Under the pieces are notes generated by a model. That model searched no databases, was not told the DNA's origin, and worked only from the letters and a program-made list of their open reading frames with translations. Source: Azoarcus_F sp036734105 (GTDB lineage Bacteria; Pseudomonadota; Gammaproteobacteria; Burkholderiales; Rhodocyclaceae). Taken from it: DNA of 64,000 bases. The stretch covers positions 54,952-118,951 of the forward strand of contig DAIMZH010000004.1 in the NCBI GenBank assembly GCA_036734105.1, read 5' to 3'. The position numbers and the translations under genes are program-made. This document shows positions 34,485-44,479 of the stretch, piece by piece (the first letter of the stretch is position 1; each line of letters begins with the position of its first letter).

Positions 34485-35694
34485 TGCTGACCTCCCCTCT
34501 GGCGCCTGCTTGTGCAAACCGCTGGGCAATGGCCTCCACAATCGACCCGGCGATTTCCGTCTTGCTCGCTCTGGGCAACGGGTGCGCCCCGGCGGCGTCA
34601 AACAAGACCACCACATTGTCATCGGTGCCAAGCCCATCCTGAACCAGATTGCCAACCACCATGTTCAGACGCTTGGCCTGACGCTTGCCCTCGGCATAGG
34701 TGGCAAGATCACGACTCTCAGCGGCAAAGCCTACGCAAAACGGCGCATCCTCGCGCGCAGCCACCTCGGCGAGTATGTCCGGGTTTGGTGCGAGCGTCAG
34801 GCTTAGCGCCTCACCCTTCTTTTTAATCTTGTGCTCAGCCACCACTTCCGGGCGATAGTCGGCCACCGCAGCAACACCGATGAAGATATCCGTACCGCTC
34901 AGACAAGCCATCACCGCGTCCCGCATCTCCAAGGCCCGCATCACCGAAAGTCGACGCACACCGTCTGGCACTGCCAGCCCAGTTGGGCCGCTCACCAGGA
35001 CAACCTCCGCGCCCGCCAGCACACAGGCGCGAGCGAGCGCGTAACCCATTTTGCCCGAGCTGGTGTTGGTCAACCCACGCACCGGATCTATCGGCTCAAA
35101 GGTGGGTCCGGCGGTCAACAACACCTTGCGCCCCGCCAGCGGCTTCGGGGCCAGGAACACTTCAATTCGATCAAAAAGCAGTTCCGGCTCCAGCATCCGA
35201 CCCATGCCAAGCTCACCGCATGCCTGCTCTCCGGCATCCGGCCCCAGCACACCGACGCCATCAGCCCTTAATTGTTCCACATTCCTTTGTGTTGCTGGAT
35301 GCTCCCACATCTGCTTGTTCATTGCTGGCGCAACCAACAACGGGCAGTCGCGCGCCAGGCACAGCGTGGTGATCAGATCATCCGCACGCCCCTGCGCCAA
35401 CCGTGCGATCACATCTGCGGTAGCAGGCGCGATGACCACCAAATCTGCATCGCGACTCAGATCGATATGCGCCATGTTGTTGGGCATGCGCGCATCCCAC
35501 AAATCCGTCCATACCGGATTACCCGACAAGGCCTGAAAGCTCACTGCAGTGACAAACCGCGCCCCTCCCTCACTCAGCAAAACATGCACATCGGCCCCGG
35601 CCTTGACCAGCAAGCGCACCAACTCGGCACTCTTGTAAGCAGCCACCCCGCCGGTTACAGCCAGTAAAAGCTTGCGTCCACGTAGCACATTCAT
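34471..35694 (-). CDS. coaBC: Bifunctional phosphopantothenoylcysteine decarboxylase/synthetase
   Basis: 407 residues. The N-terminal flavin-dependent CoaC half shows GGVAAYKSAELVR, PAMNKQMWEHPA and the substrate clamp Cys in GEQACGELGMGRM. The C-terminal CoaB half shows TAGPTFEPIDPVR, NTSSGKMGYALA and KIKKKGE. It joins cysteine to phosphopantothenate and decarboxylates the product in CoA synthesis. ATG 35694 lies about 12 bp after AAGGATAAG. It is divergent from radC with 41 bp between, so promoters overlap. Confidence 0.97.
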   Translation of the reverse strand: MNVLRGRKLLLAVTGGVAAYKSAELVRLLVKAGADVHVLLSEGGARFVTAVSFQALSGNPVWTDLWDARMPNNMAHIDLSRDADLVVIAPATADVIARLAQGRADDLITTLCLARDCPLLVAPAMNKQMWEHPATQRNVEQLRADGVGVLGPDAGEQACGELGMGRMLEPELLFDRIEVFLAPKPLAGRKVLLTAGPTFEPIDPVRGLTNTSSGKMGYALARACVLAGAEVVLVSGPTGLAVPDGVRRLSVMRALEMRDAVMACLSGTDIFIGVAAVADYRPEVVAEHKIKKKGEALSLTLAPNPDILAEVAAREDAPFCVGFAAESRDLATYAEGKRQAKRLNMVVGNLVQDGLGTDDNVVVLFDAAGAHPLPRASKTEIAGSIVEAIAQRFAQAGARGEVSNAQN

Positions 35695-35735
35695 GACAAT
35701 ACACTTATCCTTTTGACATCCCGGAAAACAACACC

Positions 35736-36413
35736 GTGGCAATTACTGACTGGCCTGAAGCAGAAAGACCCCGCGAAAAGCTTTTGTCGCGCGGCGCTGG
35801 CGCCCTGTCAGACGCCGAACTGCTGGCCCTGTTCCTGCGCGTGGGGATACGCGGCAAGAGCGCTGTGGACCTGGCCCGCGACCTACTCGTGCATTTTGGC
35901 TCACTGACAAAATTGTGCAACGCCTCAGCGGACGAATTTTCGACGATGCCAGGCATGGGCCCGGCCAAATACGCCCAATTGCAAGCTGTGCTGGAACTCG
36001 CACGCAGGGCTTTGAACGAGAGTATGACTGAAGGCGACATTTTCAACGCGCCGGAAGCGGTGCGCAACTGGCTGAGACTCAGAATAGGCAGCCTGCCTCA
36101 CGAAGTCTTCTGGATGCTCACACTGGACGCGCAAAACCGCCTTATCGAAGCCACTGAACTGTTCAGAGGCACACTCACACAAACCAGCGTCTATCCTCGC
36201 GAGGTAATCAAGCTGGCGCTCAGGCAAAACGCGGCCGCCGTGATCCTTGCCCACAACCACCCTTCCGGCGCACGCGAGCCCAGCAATGCCGATGAGTTGC
36301 TCACTCGCAGTCTCAAGCAGGCGCTGGACTTGGTCGATATCCGACTGCTGGACCACTTTGTCGTCACGGCACACGCTCAGCCTGTTTCGTTTGCCGAACG
36401 GGGAATGCTCTGA
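35736..36413 (+). CDS. radC: RadC family JAB-domain protein
   Basis: 225 residues from GTG 35736. A helix-hairpin-helix region at 60-80 (MPGMGPAKYAQLQA) precedes a JAB/MPN metalloprotease-like domain with HNHPSGAREPSNAD at its core. The family was once linked to DNA repair, but its role is unclear. Length is normal. It sits divergent from coaBC and upstream of rpmB, the usual betaproteobacterial order. Confidence 0.94.
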   Translation: MAITDWPEAERPREKLLSRGAGALSDAELLALFLRVGIRGKSAVDLARDLLVHFGSLTKLCNASADEFSTMPGMGPAKYAQLQAVLELARRALNESMTEGDIFNAPEAVRNWLRLRIGSLPHEVFWMLTLDAQNRLIEATELFRGTLTQTSVYPREVIKLALRQNAAAVILAHNHPSGAREPSNADELLTRSLKQALDLVDIRLLDHFVVTAHAQPVSFAERGML

Positions 36414-36526
36414 ACTGACGCGAAAACCTAGCTTGCGAAGACACTCTGGCAATAAGGGCTTGTGCTAACAATAGTGCTTGGGCTATCATCCAACGTTTTC
36501 CGAAATCCGAACCCTTGGAGCATCAT

Positions 36527-36763
36527 ATGGCTCGCGTCTGCCAAGTCACCGGTAAAGCACCGATGGTGGGTAACAACGTTTCCCACGCGAATAACAAAAC
36601 CAAGCGCCGTTTCCTCCCCAACCTCCAGTCACGTCGTTTCTGGAGCGAGGCCGAAAACCGCTGGATCCGCCTGCGCGTCAGCAACGCCGCACTGCGTACT
36701 ATCGACAAGAAAGGTTTTGACGTGGTTGTCGCTGAATTGCGCGCCCGCGGCGACAAGATCTAA
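36527..36763 (+). CDS. rpmB: 50S ribosomal protein L28
   Basis: 78 residues beginning MARVCQVTGKAPMVGNNVSH, the L28 signature, and ending ARGDKI. The ATG at 36527 has GGAG 12 bases before. rpmG follows 160 bp downstream, the conserved L28-L33 pair. Confidence 0.98.
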   Translation: MARVCQVTGKAPMVGNNVSHANNKTKRRFLPNLQSRRFWSEAENRWIRLRVSNAALRTIDKKGFDVVVAELRARGDKI

Positions 36764-36923
36764 TCTAGTTTCAGCGCCGCGTCGGCATTGCTCATCCGCT
36801 CACCGACAAGACACCTGAATCAACCTGCAGTACGGTTTCAGCTTCCACCTCCCCCAAAGACGCCAGCCGTTCAGGGGAATGTCAGTAAGCAAGCCGTTTT
36901 GCAACTGAATACGGAGTTTCACC

Positions 36924-37091
36924 ATGGCCAAAAGCGCCCGTGAAAAAATCAAGCTGGAATCGACCGCTGGCACCGGTCACTTCTACACCACGTCCAAAAA
37001 CAAGCGCACCACTCCGAACAAGCTTGAGTTCATGAAGTACGACCCAGTTGTACGCAAGCACGTTGCGTACAAGGAAATCAAACTCAAGTAA
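36924..37091 (+). CDS. rpmG: 50S ribosomal protein L33
   Basis: 55 residues from ATG 36924 (MAKSAREKIKLESTAGTGHF) to TAA at 37089-37091 (ending VAYKEIKLK). The family core TTSKNKRTTPNKLEFMKYDP is intact. It has no zinc-binding Cys pairs, so it is the metal-free form. ACGGAG precedes the start. A terminator follows at 37163. Confidence 0.97.
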   Translation: MAKSAREKIKLESTAGTGHFYTTSKNKRTTPNKLEFMKYDPVVRKHVAYKEIKLK

Positions 37092-37162
37092 GTAGTCGTT
37101 CGCGCGTCAGTCCGCGTCTCGCAGGGGCACGCCCCAGAAACAGGATGATCGGGTTCGGAGCA

Positions 37163-37197
37163 AAAGGCAGCATCGAAAGATGTCTGCCTTTTTGTGT
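37163..37197 (+). terminator. Terminator of rpmBG
   Basis: AAAGGCAG pairs with CTGCCTTT, extended inside by CATC/GATG around a GAAA tetraloop, followed by TTTTTGTGTTT. Confidence 0.88.
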
Positions 37198-37243
37198 TTC
37201 CGTAAATACCGGCCTATGAACGTGCGAGCAAAAAATGGGGTCG

Positions 37244-37276
37244 AAAAAAAACGGCTGGCGAGCCAACCGTTTTATT
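37244..37276 (-). terminator. Terminator of the cold-shock gene
   Basis: On the minus strand AACGGTTGGC and GCCAGCCGTT form a stem with one mismatch and a two-base loop, followed by a run of T. Confidence 0.85.
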
Positions 37277-37292
37277 TTCAGAGTTTCAACAA

Positions 37293-37496
37293 TCAGGCGC
37301 GCTGAATGTTGGAAGCCTGCTTGCCCTTCGGGCCTTGAGTCACTTCGAAGGAGACTTTTTCGCCTTCCTTCAGGCTCTTGAAGCCGTTCATATTGATCGC
37401 GGAAAAGTGCGCAAAGAGATCTTCGCTGCCGTCGTCCGGGGTGATGAAGCCGAAACCCTTGGAGTCATTGAACCACTTAACGGTACCAGTTGCCAT
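37293..37496 (-). CDS. cspA: Cold-shock protein, CspA family
   Basis: 67 residues, one OB-fold nucleic-acid-binding domain. RNP1 is KGFGFI and RNP2 is DLFAHF. The text begins MATGTVKWFNDSKGFGFITP. It binds single-stranded RNA and DNA as an RNA chaperone. The ATG at 37496 follows GGAAGTAGGT. The upstream region is long and gene-free, as for transcripts with regulatory 5' leaders. Confidence 0.96.
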   Translation of the reverse strand: MATGTVKWFNDSKGFGFITPDDGSEDLFAHFSAINMNGFKSLKEGEKVSFEVTQGPKGKQASNIQRA

Positions 37497-38023
37497 ATTA
37501 CCTACTTCCTTCATGAATACTTTATCTATCGGGGGGTTAACCCGGTGCTGCGACGATGCCTTACCTCTGAGTCTGCTGCGGAAACCGTTTTGGACAAGCG
37601 ATATTGCATTGCGCTGATTGAGGTTTTACGCAGTTCGCACGCTCACGTCAAGCGGTTTGAACGAAGATCCGAGAACTCATTTATATTGCTCCGCAACAAC
37701 CAAGGCCAGTTTCTGCGCATCAGACAACAGTCGTCCTTCACATCCTCTTACGCACCGCAATGGGGCAGACACCACAGCCCGGGTTGCAGCGTTTGGCAAG
37801 CCCTATAAACAACAAGGTGTTGCAAAAAAACGGAGACTGGCAGCACACATTCCAGCCAGCGAAACTTCTGTCAAGAAATGCAGCCTCACCAGCCAGCATG
37901 CGTTCAAATGCACTGCAGCAATCGTGCTGTTGTGAAAAAGCAGCAGGCTTAATCGTGATCGTACACACATTGGTTCGGTGCAAACTATTGCGCTTGTGTT
38001 TGACTTGATTAAGAATGGACTTC
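37497..38023. other. Long divergent intergenic region between cspA and clpS
   Basis: About 530 bp without a credible gene. The part next to cspA is probably its 5' leader. I could not identify a cold box or clear promoters. The frames that cross it have no ribosome site or recognisable protein. Confidence 0.5.
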
Positions 38024-38332
38024 ATGGCCAATCACAAACAAGATCAACACATTCTCGAGGTGGAGCGCGCAGGCACCAAGCCTCCACCGCTTTACAAGGT
38101 GCTACTGCTTAACGACGACTTCACACCCATGGATTTCGTGATCGAAATTTTGCAGAAGTTTTTTGGTTTGGACCGCGAACGCGCTACGCGGATCATGTTC
38201 CAAGTCCACAGAGAGGGCTCAGGAGTTTGCGGCATCTACCCAAAGGATGTCGCTGCAACCAAGGTAGAACAGGTTGTCTCCTACGCCCGTCAGCACCAGC
38301 ATCCGCTGGCCTGCTTGATGGAGGAAAATTGA
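38024..38332 (+). CDS. clpS: ATP-dependent Clp protease adaptor ClpS
   Basis: About 102 residues. The core KPPPLYKVLLLNDDFTPMDF and CGIYPKDVAATKVEQV is complete. ClpS delivers N-degron substrates to ClpAP. ATG 38024 (MANHKQD) is chosen because AAGA lies at normal distance; ATG 38015 is too close to it. clpA begins 2 bp after the stop, a conserved pair. Confidence 0.96.
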   Translation: MANHKQDQHILEVERAGTKPPPLYKVLLLNDDFTPMDFVIEILQKFFGLDRERATRIMFQVHREGSGVCGIYPKDVAATKVEQVVSYARQHQHPLACLMEEN

Positions 38333-38334
38333 TT

Positions 38335-40611
38335 ATGATCGCCCAGGAGTTGGAAGTCAGTCTGCACATGGCCTTCGTTGAGGCCAGACAGAAACGACAT
38401 GAGTTCATCACGGTCGAACACCTTTTGCTCGCCCTGCTGGACAATCTTTCAGCAGCAGAAGTCTTACGAGCGTGCTCGGCCAATCTCGATGAGCTTCGCC
38501 GTGAACTCGGCAGCTTCATCGACGAGCACACACCCAAGATTGCGGGCGACGAAGAAGTCGACACGCAGCCAACGCTGGGTTTTCAGCGTGTCATTCAGCG
38601 CGCCATCCTGCACGTCCAGTCCTCGGGCAAGAAGGAGGTATCCGGCGCAAACGTGCTGGTCGCGATTTTTGGCGAGAAGGATTCTCACGCGGTCTATTTT
38701 CTTCAACGCCAGAAGATTTCACGCCTGGATGTGGTCAACTTCATCTCGCACGGCATCGCCAAGTCGCCGCAGGCACGCCCCCAGCCAGCCAGCCGCAGCG
38801 AAGGTGAGGGCAACGAAGGCGAACAAGACAGCACATCTGCCGGTGGTGCGCTTGAAAACTACACGCAGAACCTCAATCAGCAGGCGATCATTGGCAAGAT
38901 AGATCCGCTCATTGGGCGCGACAACGAGCTGGAGCGGGTCATCCAGACGCTTTGCCGTCGGCGCAAGAACAACCCGCTGCTGGTTGGTGAGGCCGGTGTC
39001 GGCAAGACCGCTATCGCTGAAGGTCTGGCCCGCAAGATCGTTGAAGATCAGGTGCCTGACGTGCTAAAGGGTGCTCAGGTATTCTCGCTCGACATGGGGG
39101 CGCTGCTGGCCGGCACAAAATATCGCGGCGACTTCGAGCAACGCCTCAAGGCGGTGCTCAAGCAGCTTGTCGAAAACCAGAACGCGATTCTCTTCATTGA
39201 TGAGATTCACACACTCATTGGCGCAGGCGCCGCGTCGGGCGGCACGCTGGACGCATCCAACCTGCTCAAGCCAGCCTTGTCATCCGGCCAGCTTAAATGC
39301 ATTGGTGCCACCACCTATTCAGAGTATCGACAGATCTTCGAGAAAGACCACGCCTTGTCGCGCCGTTTCCAGAAGATTGATGTAGTCGAACCCTCGGTGC
39401 CCGAAACCATTCAGATTCTCAAGGGACTCAAGAGTCGCTTCGAGGCGCACCACAACGTCAAATACTCTGCGGCTGCACTTACCTCGGCAGTCGAACTGTC
39501 GGCCCGCTACATCAATGATCGCCACCTGCCTGACAAAGCCATTGACGTGATTGACGAAGCAGGAGCAGCCCAGCGCATCCTGCCAAAATCCCGTCAGCGC
39601 AAATTAATCGGGAAAAACGAGATCGAGGAAGTCGTCGCCAAAATCGCACGCATCCCTCCACGCACTGTGTCAAACGACGACAAGACAGCGCTCAAAACGC
39701 TCGAACGCGACCTCAAAAGTGTGGTTTTCGGTCAGGACAACGCGATCGCTGCACTGGCGAAAGCAATCAAGATGTCGCGTTCCGGCCTTGGCAACCCTCA
39801 AAAACCGATCGGTAACTTCCTGTTCAGTGGTCCCACCGGAGTTGGCAAGACCGAAGTGGCACGCCAACTGGCCTACACCCTGGGCATTGAGCTGTTACGC
39901 TTTGACATGTCGGAATACATGGAACGCCACGCTGTTTCACGACTGATTGGCGCGCCGCCGGGTTACGTCGGCTTTGACAACGGCGGTCTGCTCACCGAGG
40001 CAGTCACCAAGAAACCACATTGCGTGCTGCTGCTGGATGAAATCGAAAAAGCACATCCTGACATCTACAACATTCTGTTGCAGGTGATGGACCATGGCAC
40101 GCTCACCGACAACAATGGCCGACAGGCAGATTTCCGCAACGTCATCATCATCATGACCACCAACGCTGGCGCCGAGGCCATGCAGAAGAGTGTCATCGGT
40201 TTCTCCGCCAAGCGCGAGCTGGGTGACGAGATGGGAGAGATCAAGCGCATGTTCTCGCCAGAGTTCCGCAACCGACTGGATGCCACCGTCTCATTCCGTG
40301 CCCTCGACAACGAGGTCATACTGAAGGTGGTGGACAAGTTCCTGATGCAACTGGAAGCGCAACTGCACGAGAAGAAGGTCGAGGCTCACTTCACCGAAGA
40401 ACTCAAGACCTGGCTCGCCTCCGAAGGCTTTGACCCGCTCATGGGTGCACGGCCGATGGCTCGCCTGATACAGGACACCATACGGGCGGCACTGGCAGAT
40501 GAGTTGCTGTTTGGTCGTCTGGTTGACGGCGGCAAGGTCACGATCGATCTTGACGACGAAGGCAAGGTCAAGCTTGTTTTCGAAGAGGAGACGGCCTCGG
40601 TTACGGCTTGA
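38335..40611 (+). CDS. clpA: ATP-dependent Clp protease ATP-binding subunit ClpA
   Basis: 758 residues. An N-terminal Clp repeat domain (residues 1-140) is followed by two AAA+ modules. The first has Walker A GEAGVGKTA and Walker B ILFIDEIH. The second has GPTGVGKTE and VLLLDEIEKAHPD. It unfolds proteins for ClpP. GGAGGAAAATT sits before ATG 38335. It forms an operon with clpS and ends at a terminator at 40683. Confidence 0.98.
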   Translation: MIAQELEVSLHMAFVEARQKRHEFITVEHLLLALLDNLSAAEVLRACSANLDELRRELGSFIDEHTPKIAGDEEVDTQPTLGFQRVIQRAILHVQSSGKKEVSGANVLVAIFGEKDSHAVYFLQRQKISRLDVVNFISHGIAKSPQARPQPASRSEGEGNEGEQDSTSAGGALENYTQNLNQQAIIGKIDPLIGRDNELERVIQTLCRRRKNNPLLVGEAGVGKTAIAEGLARKIVEDQVPDVLKGAQVFSLDMGALLAGTKYRGDFEQRLKAVLKQLVENQNAILFIDEIHTLIGAGAASGGTLDASNLLKPALSSGQLKCIGATTYSEYRQIFEKDHALSRRFQKIDVVEPSVPETIQILKGLKSRFEAHHNVKYSAAALTSAVELSARYINDRHLPDKAIDVIDEAGAAQRILPKSRQRKLIGKNEIEEVVAKIARIPPRTVSNDDKTALKTLERDLKSVVFGQDNAIAALAKAIKMSRSGLGNPQKPIGNFLFSGPTGVGKTEVARQLAYTLGIELLRFDMSEYMERHAVSRLIGAPPGYVGFDNGGLLTEAVTKKPHCVLLLDEIEKAHPDIYNILLQVMDHGTLTDNNGRQADFRNVIIIMTTNAGAEAMQKSVIGFSAKRELGDEMGEIKRMFSPEFRNRLDATVSFRALDNEVILKVVDKFLMQLEAQLHEKKVEAHFTEELKTWLASEGFDPLMGARPMARLIQDTIRAALADELLFGRLVDGGKVTIDLDDEGKVKLVFEEETASVTA

Positions 40612-40682
40612 AACACCACTGACCCGTCAGCCATTACGTTCAGGCGGCATGGCGGGCTGCTAAAATCCGGTCAGATCACGCA

Positions 40683-40716
40683 CAGCAGGCAAGCACGATC
40701 GCCTGCTGTTTTTTTT
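40683..40716 (+). terminator. Terminator of clpSA
   Basis: CAGCAGGC (40683-40690) and GCCTGCTG (40701-40708) form a perfect stem with a 10-nt loop, followed by eight T. rraA starts 17 bp later. Confidence 0.92.
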
Positions 40717-40732
40717 ACTACCGGAGAATCCC

Positions 40733-41215
40733 ATGGAAATTCAGACCGCAGACCTGTGCGATGCCAACGAAGACAAGGTGAAAGTCGTCGCCCCAATGTT
40801 CCGGTCCTACGGCGGAGCAACAGCCTTTGCCGGCCCGATCACCACGCTCAAGGTTTTTGAGGACAACACGCTGGTACGCAACACCCTTGAAACGCCTGGG
40901 CAAGGTCGGGTGCTGGTGGTCGACGGAGGTGGGTCCATGCGCTGCGCACTGGTAGGCGATCAACTTGCCGTGCTGGCGGTAAACAACGGTTGGGCCGGAA
41001 TCGTCGTATATGGTTGCATCCGCGACTCCAAGGCCATTGGCACAATGAATGTCGGCGTATTTGCACTTGGCACCAATCCGCGCAAGAGTGTCAAGAAGGG
41101 CATCGGTGAATCCGACCTCGTCGTCACCTTTGGCGGTGTGGACTTTGTACCGGGCCATTACGCCTATGCAGACGAGGACGGCATCATTGTCTCGGCAAGC
41201 CAGCTAACATTATAA
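40733..41215 (+). CDS. rraA: Ribonuclease E activity regulator RraA
   Basis: 160 residues with the family text FRSYGGATAFAGPITTLK, GRVLVVDGGGSMRCALVGD and GWAGIVVYGCIRDS. RraA binds RNase E and damps its activity. Some family members are 4-hydroxy-4-methyl-2-oxoglutarate aldolases, and the sequence alone does not exclude that. It lies directly behind the clpA terminator; a promoter must sit in the short gap or within clpA. Confidence 0.9.
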   Translation: MEIQTADLCDANEDKVKVVAPMFRSYGGATAFAGPITTLKVFEDNTLVRNTLETPGQGRVLVVDGGGSMRCALVGDQLAVLAVNNGWAGIVVYGCIRDSKAIGTMNVGVFALGTNPRKSVKKGIGESDLVVTFGGVDFVPGHYAYADEDGIIVSASQLTL

Positions 41216-41343
41216 GAGAGCACCCGAAAAGCCCAAGCCAACCAGAACACAACAAGCGAGACACAGCGCTCACCTGCGCGCAACGCTGGTTGTGGTCACA
41301 AAACGGCTTTTCGGGGTGTTCTGAACACACCGGGGTCATCGTC

Positions 41344-42177
41344 ATGTCCGCACGAATCTTGCTGTCGCTGATCACCGCACTCGCCCTCAGTAGCTCCGCT
41401 GCGGCCCGAGAACTGGCGGTTGCGCCGGAGACCTTGATACCGGTCGAGCTTACCACCGTGGCCATGCTCAGCGGCAGCAACCTACCGGTCGTATTGCTGC
41501 GCGAACCCACATCCGGCGACGTGGTGCCCATCTTCATTGGCCCGCCCGAAGCCCGCGCCATCCTCCTCGCCCTGCATGGCGTGGTCACCCCCAGACCCAT
41601 GACACATGACCTGCTGAAGGACGTTGTGGACAAGCTCTCGGGCACGCTCGAAAGCGTCATCGTCGACGACTTGCGCAACAACACCTACCACGGTGTGCTC
41701 GAGATCCGGGTCGCCCCCGACAATCGCCTGGTCCGCATCGACGCCCGCCCCAGCGACGCCCTTGCCCTTGCCGCTCGCACTGGAGCCGAAATACGAGTCG
41801 CCCCCAAAGTGCTCCAGGCGGGAATAGGTCTGGAGTTTGAAGGGCTGCACGACGACCAGGTGGTCAGCGCAATCGGTATAACGGTTGTAGAGGCCACCAC
41901 CGACCTACGGGAAGCGCTTGCTCTGCCCAACACCCCTGGGGTGCTCGTCACTCACGTCACTGGCCCAGCAGTCAGTGCCGGAATTGCAGCCGGTGCGTTA
42001 CTACTTTCAATCAACGGCGAAGCGCCACGCGATCCCATGCATTTTCTCGACCTCGTCCGCGCCACACCGCGCAACGAGAAGGCCAGTATCGACTATCTGC
42101 TTGAAGGACAAACCCGCAAGGCATCAGTGCCGACCAACATCCCGACCAGACGCCAGGGGCCCGCAGTGGCGCTGTGA
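41344..42177 (+). CDS. Exported DUF151 (bifunctional nuclease-like) protein with PDZ domain
   Basis: 277 residues. A signal peptide (ILLSLITALALSSSAAA) is followed at about 30-150 by a DUF151 domain with PIFIGPPEARAILLAL, PRPMTHDLL and RIDARPSDALALA. A PDZ-like domain occupies about 185-260 (GVLVTHVTGPAVSAGIAAGALLLSINGEAP split at the turn). DUF151 proteins are usually cytoplasmic and lack PDZ domains, so export plus PDZ is unusual. The ATG at 41344 is chosen because the signal peptide starts there. Confidence 0.8.
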   Translation: MSARILLSLITALALSSSAAARELAVAPETLIPVELTTVAMLSGSNLPVVLLREPTSGDVVPIFIGPPEARAILLALHGVVTPRPMTHDLLKDVVDKLSGTLESVIVDDLRNNTYHGVLEIRVAPDNRLVRIDARPSDALALAARTGAEIRVAPKVLQAGIGLEFEGLHDDQVVSAIGITVVEATTDLREALALPNTPGVLVTHVTGPAVSAGIAAGALLLSINGEAPRDPMHFLDLVRATPRNEKASIDYLLEGQTRKASVPTNIPTRRQGPAVAL

Positions 42178-42436
42178 GGGCTTGATTGCCAGCATTGCAG
42201 TTCAGGGCGATGCGCAAGAGCGACAAGCCCGGCAGCCACGCTTTTCAAAATCGTCTCGACTGCACCCACGCCCAGGGTGGCGCTGAGGTGCTGACAAAGC
42301 TGAACTCAAGACCACCGCGGAAGACCTCGGCTTTGCGGCTCTCTGGTCATGTGGAACCAAGGCCAGGGACAGGGACAGTGGCATTCAGGCTGCCGGGCAC
42401 AAGCGATCGTGTTGGCCTGAACAGAACGCCCACAAC

Positions 42437-44383
42437 TCAGTAGCGAAAACGCGCCACCAGGTCCTGCATGTGCCTCGACAAGGTCAGCAAGTTTCGGGCG
42501 CTTGCTGCACTCTGCTCGGCACTTCGGGCTGCGTCGTCTGCAATGCTCTCGATACGCTCAACGTTGCCGTTCAATTCACCAGTCGCTGCGGTCTCCTGCT
42601 CGGTCGCGCTGGCGATCTGGATGGACATATCCTTGATGCGCTCTATGGTTCTGGCAAATGCATCCAGGCGCTGGTCAGACTCTCTGACGATGACGAGACT
42701 GGACTCTGAATGAACCAGATTATTTTCCATGGCTTGTCGCGCAACGCGAGTTTTGGCCTGCAAGGACGCGACGGTTTCCGAAATCGAGCGGGTGGACTCA
42801 TGGGTTCTGCCTGCGAGTTTGCGGACTTCATCAGCTACCACTGCAAAGCCCCGTCCCTGTTCGCCTGCACGAGCGGCCTCAATCGCCGCATTGAGCGCCA
42901 GCAGGTTGGTCTGCTCGGTGATGTCAGTGATGACGCTGACCACCAAGCCGATGGACTCGGCCTGACTGGCAAGCGAACGTACCTCTTCTGCGCTGCGCCT
43001 GATCTCGTCAGCCTGCGTCTCAATGGCACTCACCAGACGCTTCATTGACTCTCGTGCGTCATCAACCTGAGTGGCTTCGGACTCGGTTTCTACCATGGTC
43101 TTGTGCGAACTGCGTGCGATATCCTCAGCCGCAATCCGCATTTCAGCTATGGTGTGCGCAATCGCGGCAATCTCACTTTGCTGACGCTCCACACACTGCC
43201 GCGCTGTCTCGGTGGTTCGGCTCAAGTCTCTCCCTGCGTCCTCAACCTGCCCTGCCTGGTTCGATATCTGCGCGACAGTTGTCTGTATCTTCTCGCAAAA
43301 GCGGTTGAAGCTTGCGCCGACCAATCCGATTTCATCGTCTCGCGCCACTTTCAGACGACGCGTCAGATCTCCGTCGCCTTCGGCAATATTGGCCATGGCC
43401 TGCGCAATCCGTCCAATCGGACCGGACACCAGTTGATGCAATAGAACCAGCACGACCCCAAGCAGCACGAACACCAGCAACCCCATTGCGATCAACATCA
43501 GATCAGCCACCGCCGCGGCCGCCTCAATGTCGTCAGCCACAATCTGCGACGGCATGCCTAGCAGATGCACTGCCATAGTCTGACCCGCACCGTCTCGAAC
43601 CGGTATGGCGACGGTAAACCAGTCATCCGTGAGTTCAACCGCCTGCAGCAAGCCACCCGAGGCGTGAACCTGACGCGCAAAGCTGATCACCTCCTCGGAA
43701 AACCAACGATCATTGGCCAGTACGAAATTACCGAAGCGGGTGTTGCGAGCGGCAGGCTGACCGGTCGTCAGACGTGATGCTTCGAGCAGCATCAGATAGC
43801 GTATTCCCTCAGCTTCGAAGTCACGACTGATGCTACCCACCCCCTGTGTCATCTCTACCGCCCCGACAACACGATCGCCCGCCAGCACAGGCGCAAAAGC
43901 GCGAATCAGGACATTGCCATTGGCGTCACTTTCAAACACCGCGTGCGCCTCACCCGCCTGCAGGGCACGCGCCAGCTAGCCTTGAAGCGGATTGGCGAGT
44001 GCCGGGCGACCAGCACTATCAAAAACCGCACGCCCGCTTGCATCAAACAAATGAACGTGAATGCCTTGATAGTTGGTGAACTTGCCATAATGTTCGCGCA
44101 GACGCGTCACGATGGCGGCCAGGCGTTCACGATCTCCAATAGCCAGAGCTGCAGCAAAAACCGGATCGCCAGCCAGCGCTACCGCGTTGGTGATACCCAC
44201 ATCAAACTTGGTTTCAAGGCGCTTGTTCAGGCTCGATGACAGCTCGGCAGCTCGTCTGTCGAGCGCATCGTGTCGTAAGCCCTTACCCACGTCCGACACA
44301 AACACGGCGGCTGCACCAAGACATAAAAGCCCGAAAAACATCAGCCACATGGAAAAACGTGTTGCAAGCTTGACGGGCTTCAT
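42437..44383 (-). pseudogene. Methyl-accepting chemotaxis protein interrupted by an in-frame TAG
   Basis: From ATG 44383 (GGAG five bases before) the frame encodes a membrane helix (MWLMFFGLLCLGAAAVFV) and the start of a periplasmic Cache-like sensor. Codon 136 is TAG (43976-43978), after NPLQG. The same frame then resumes at once: LARALQAGEAHAVFESDANG, the rest of the sensor, a second helix near VLLGVVLVLLHQLV, HAMP, and a full signalling hairpin with GEQGRGFAVVADEVRKLA, ending at 42437. No frameshift is present. A single base change (for example CAG to TAG) explains it. Without readthrough no receptor is made. Confidence 0.85.
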
Positions 44384-44479
44384 CTCGACTCCAGACACAC
44401 TAGTGGTTTATTCGAGGAGTTTAAACGACACAACCCGCCTGGACTTGAATACTAATTCACGGTGAACCAGTCCGGTTCG

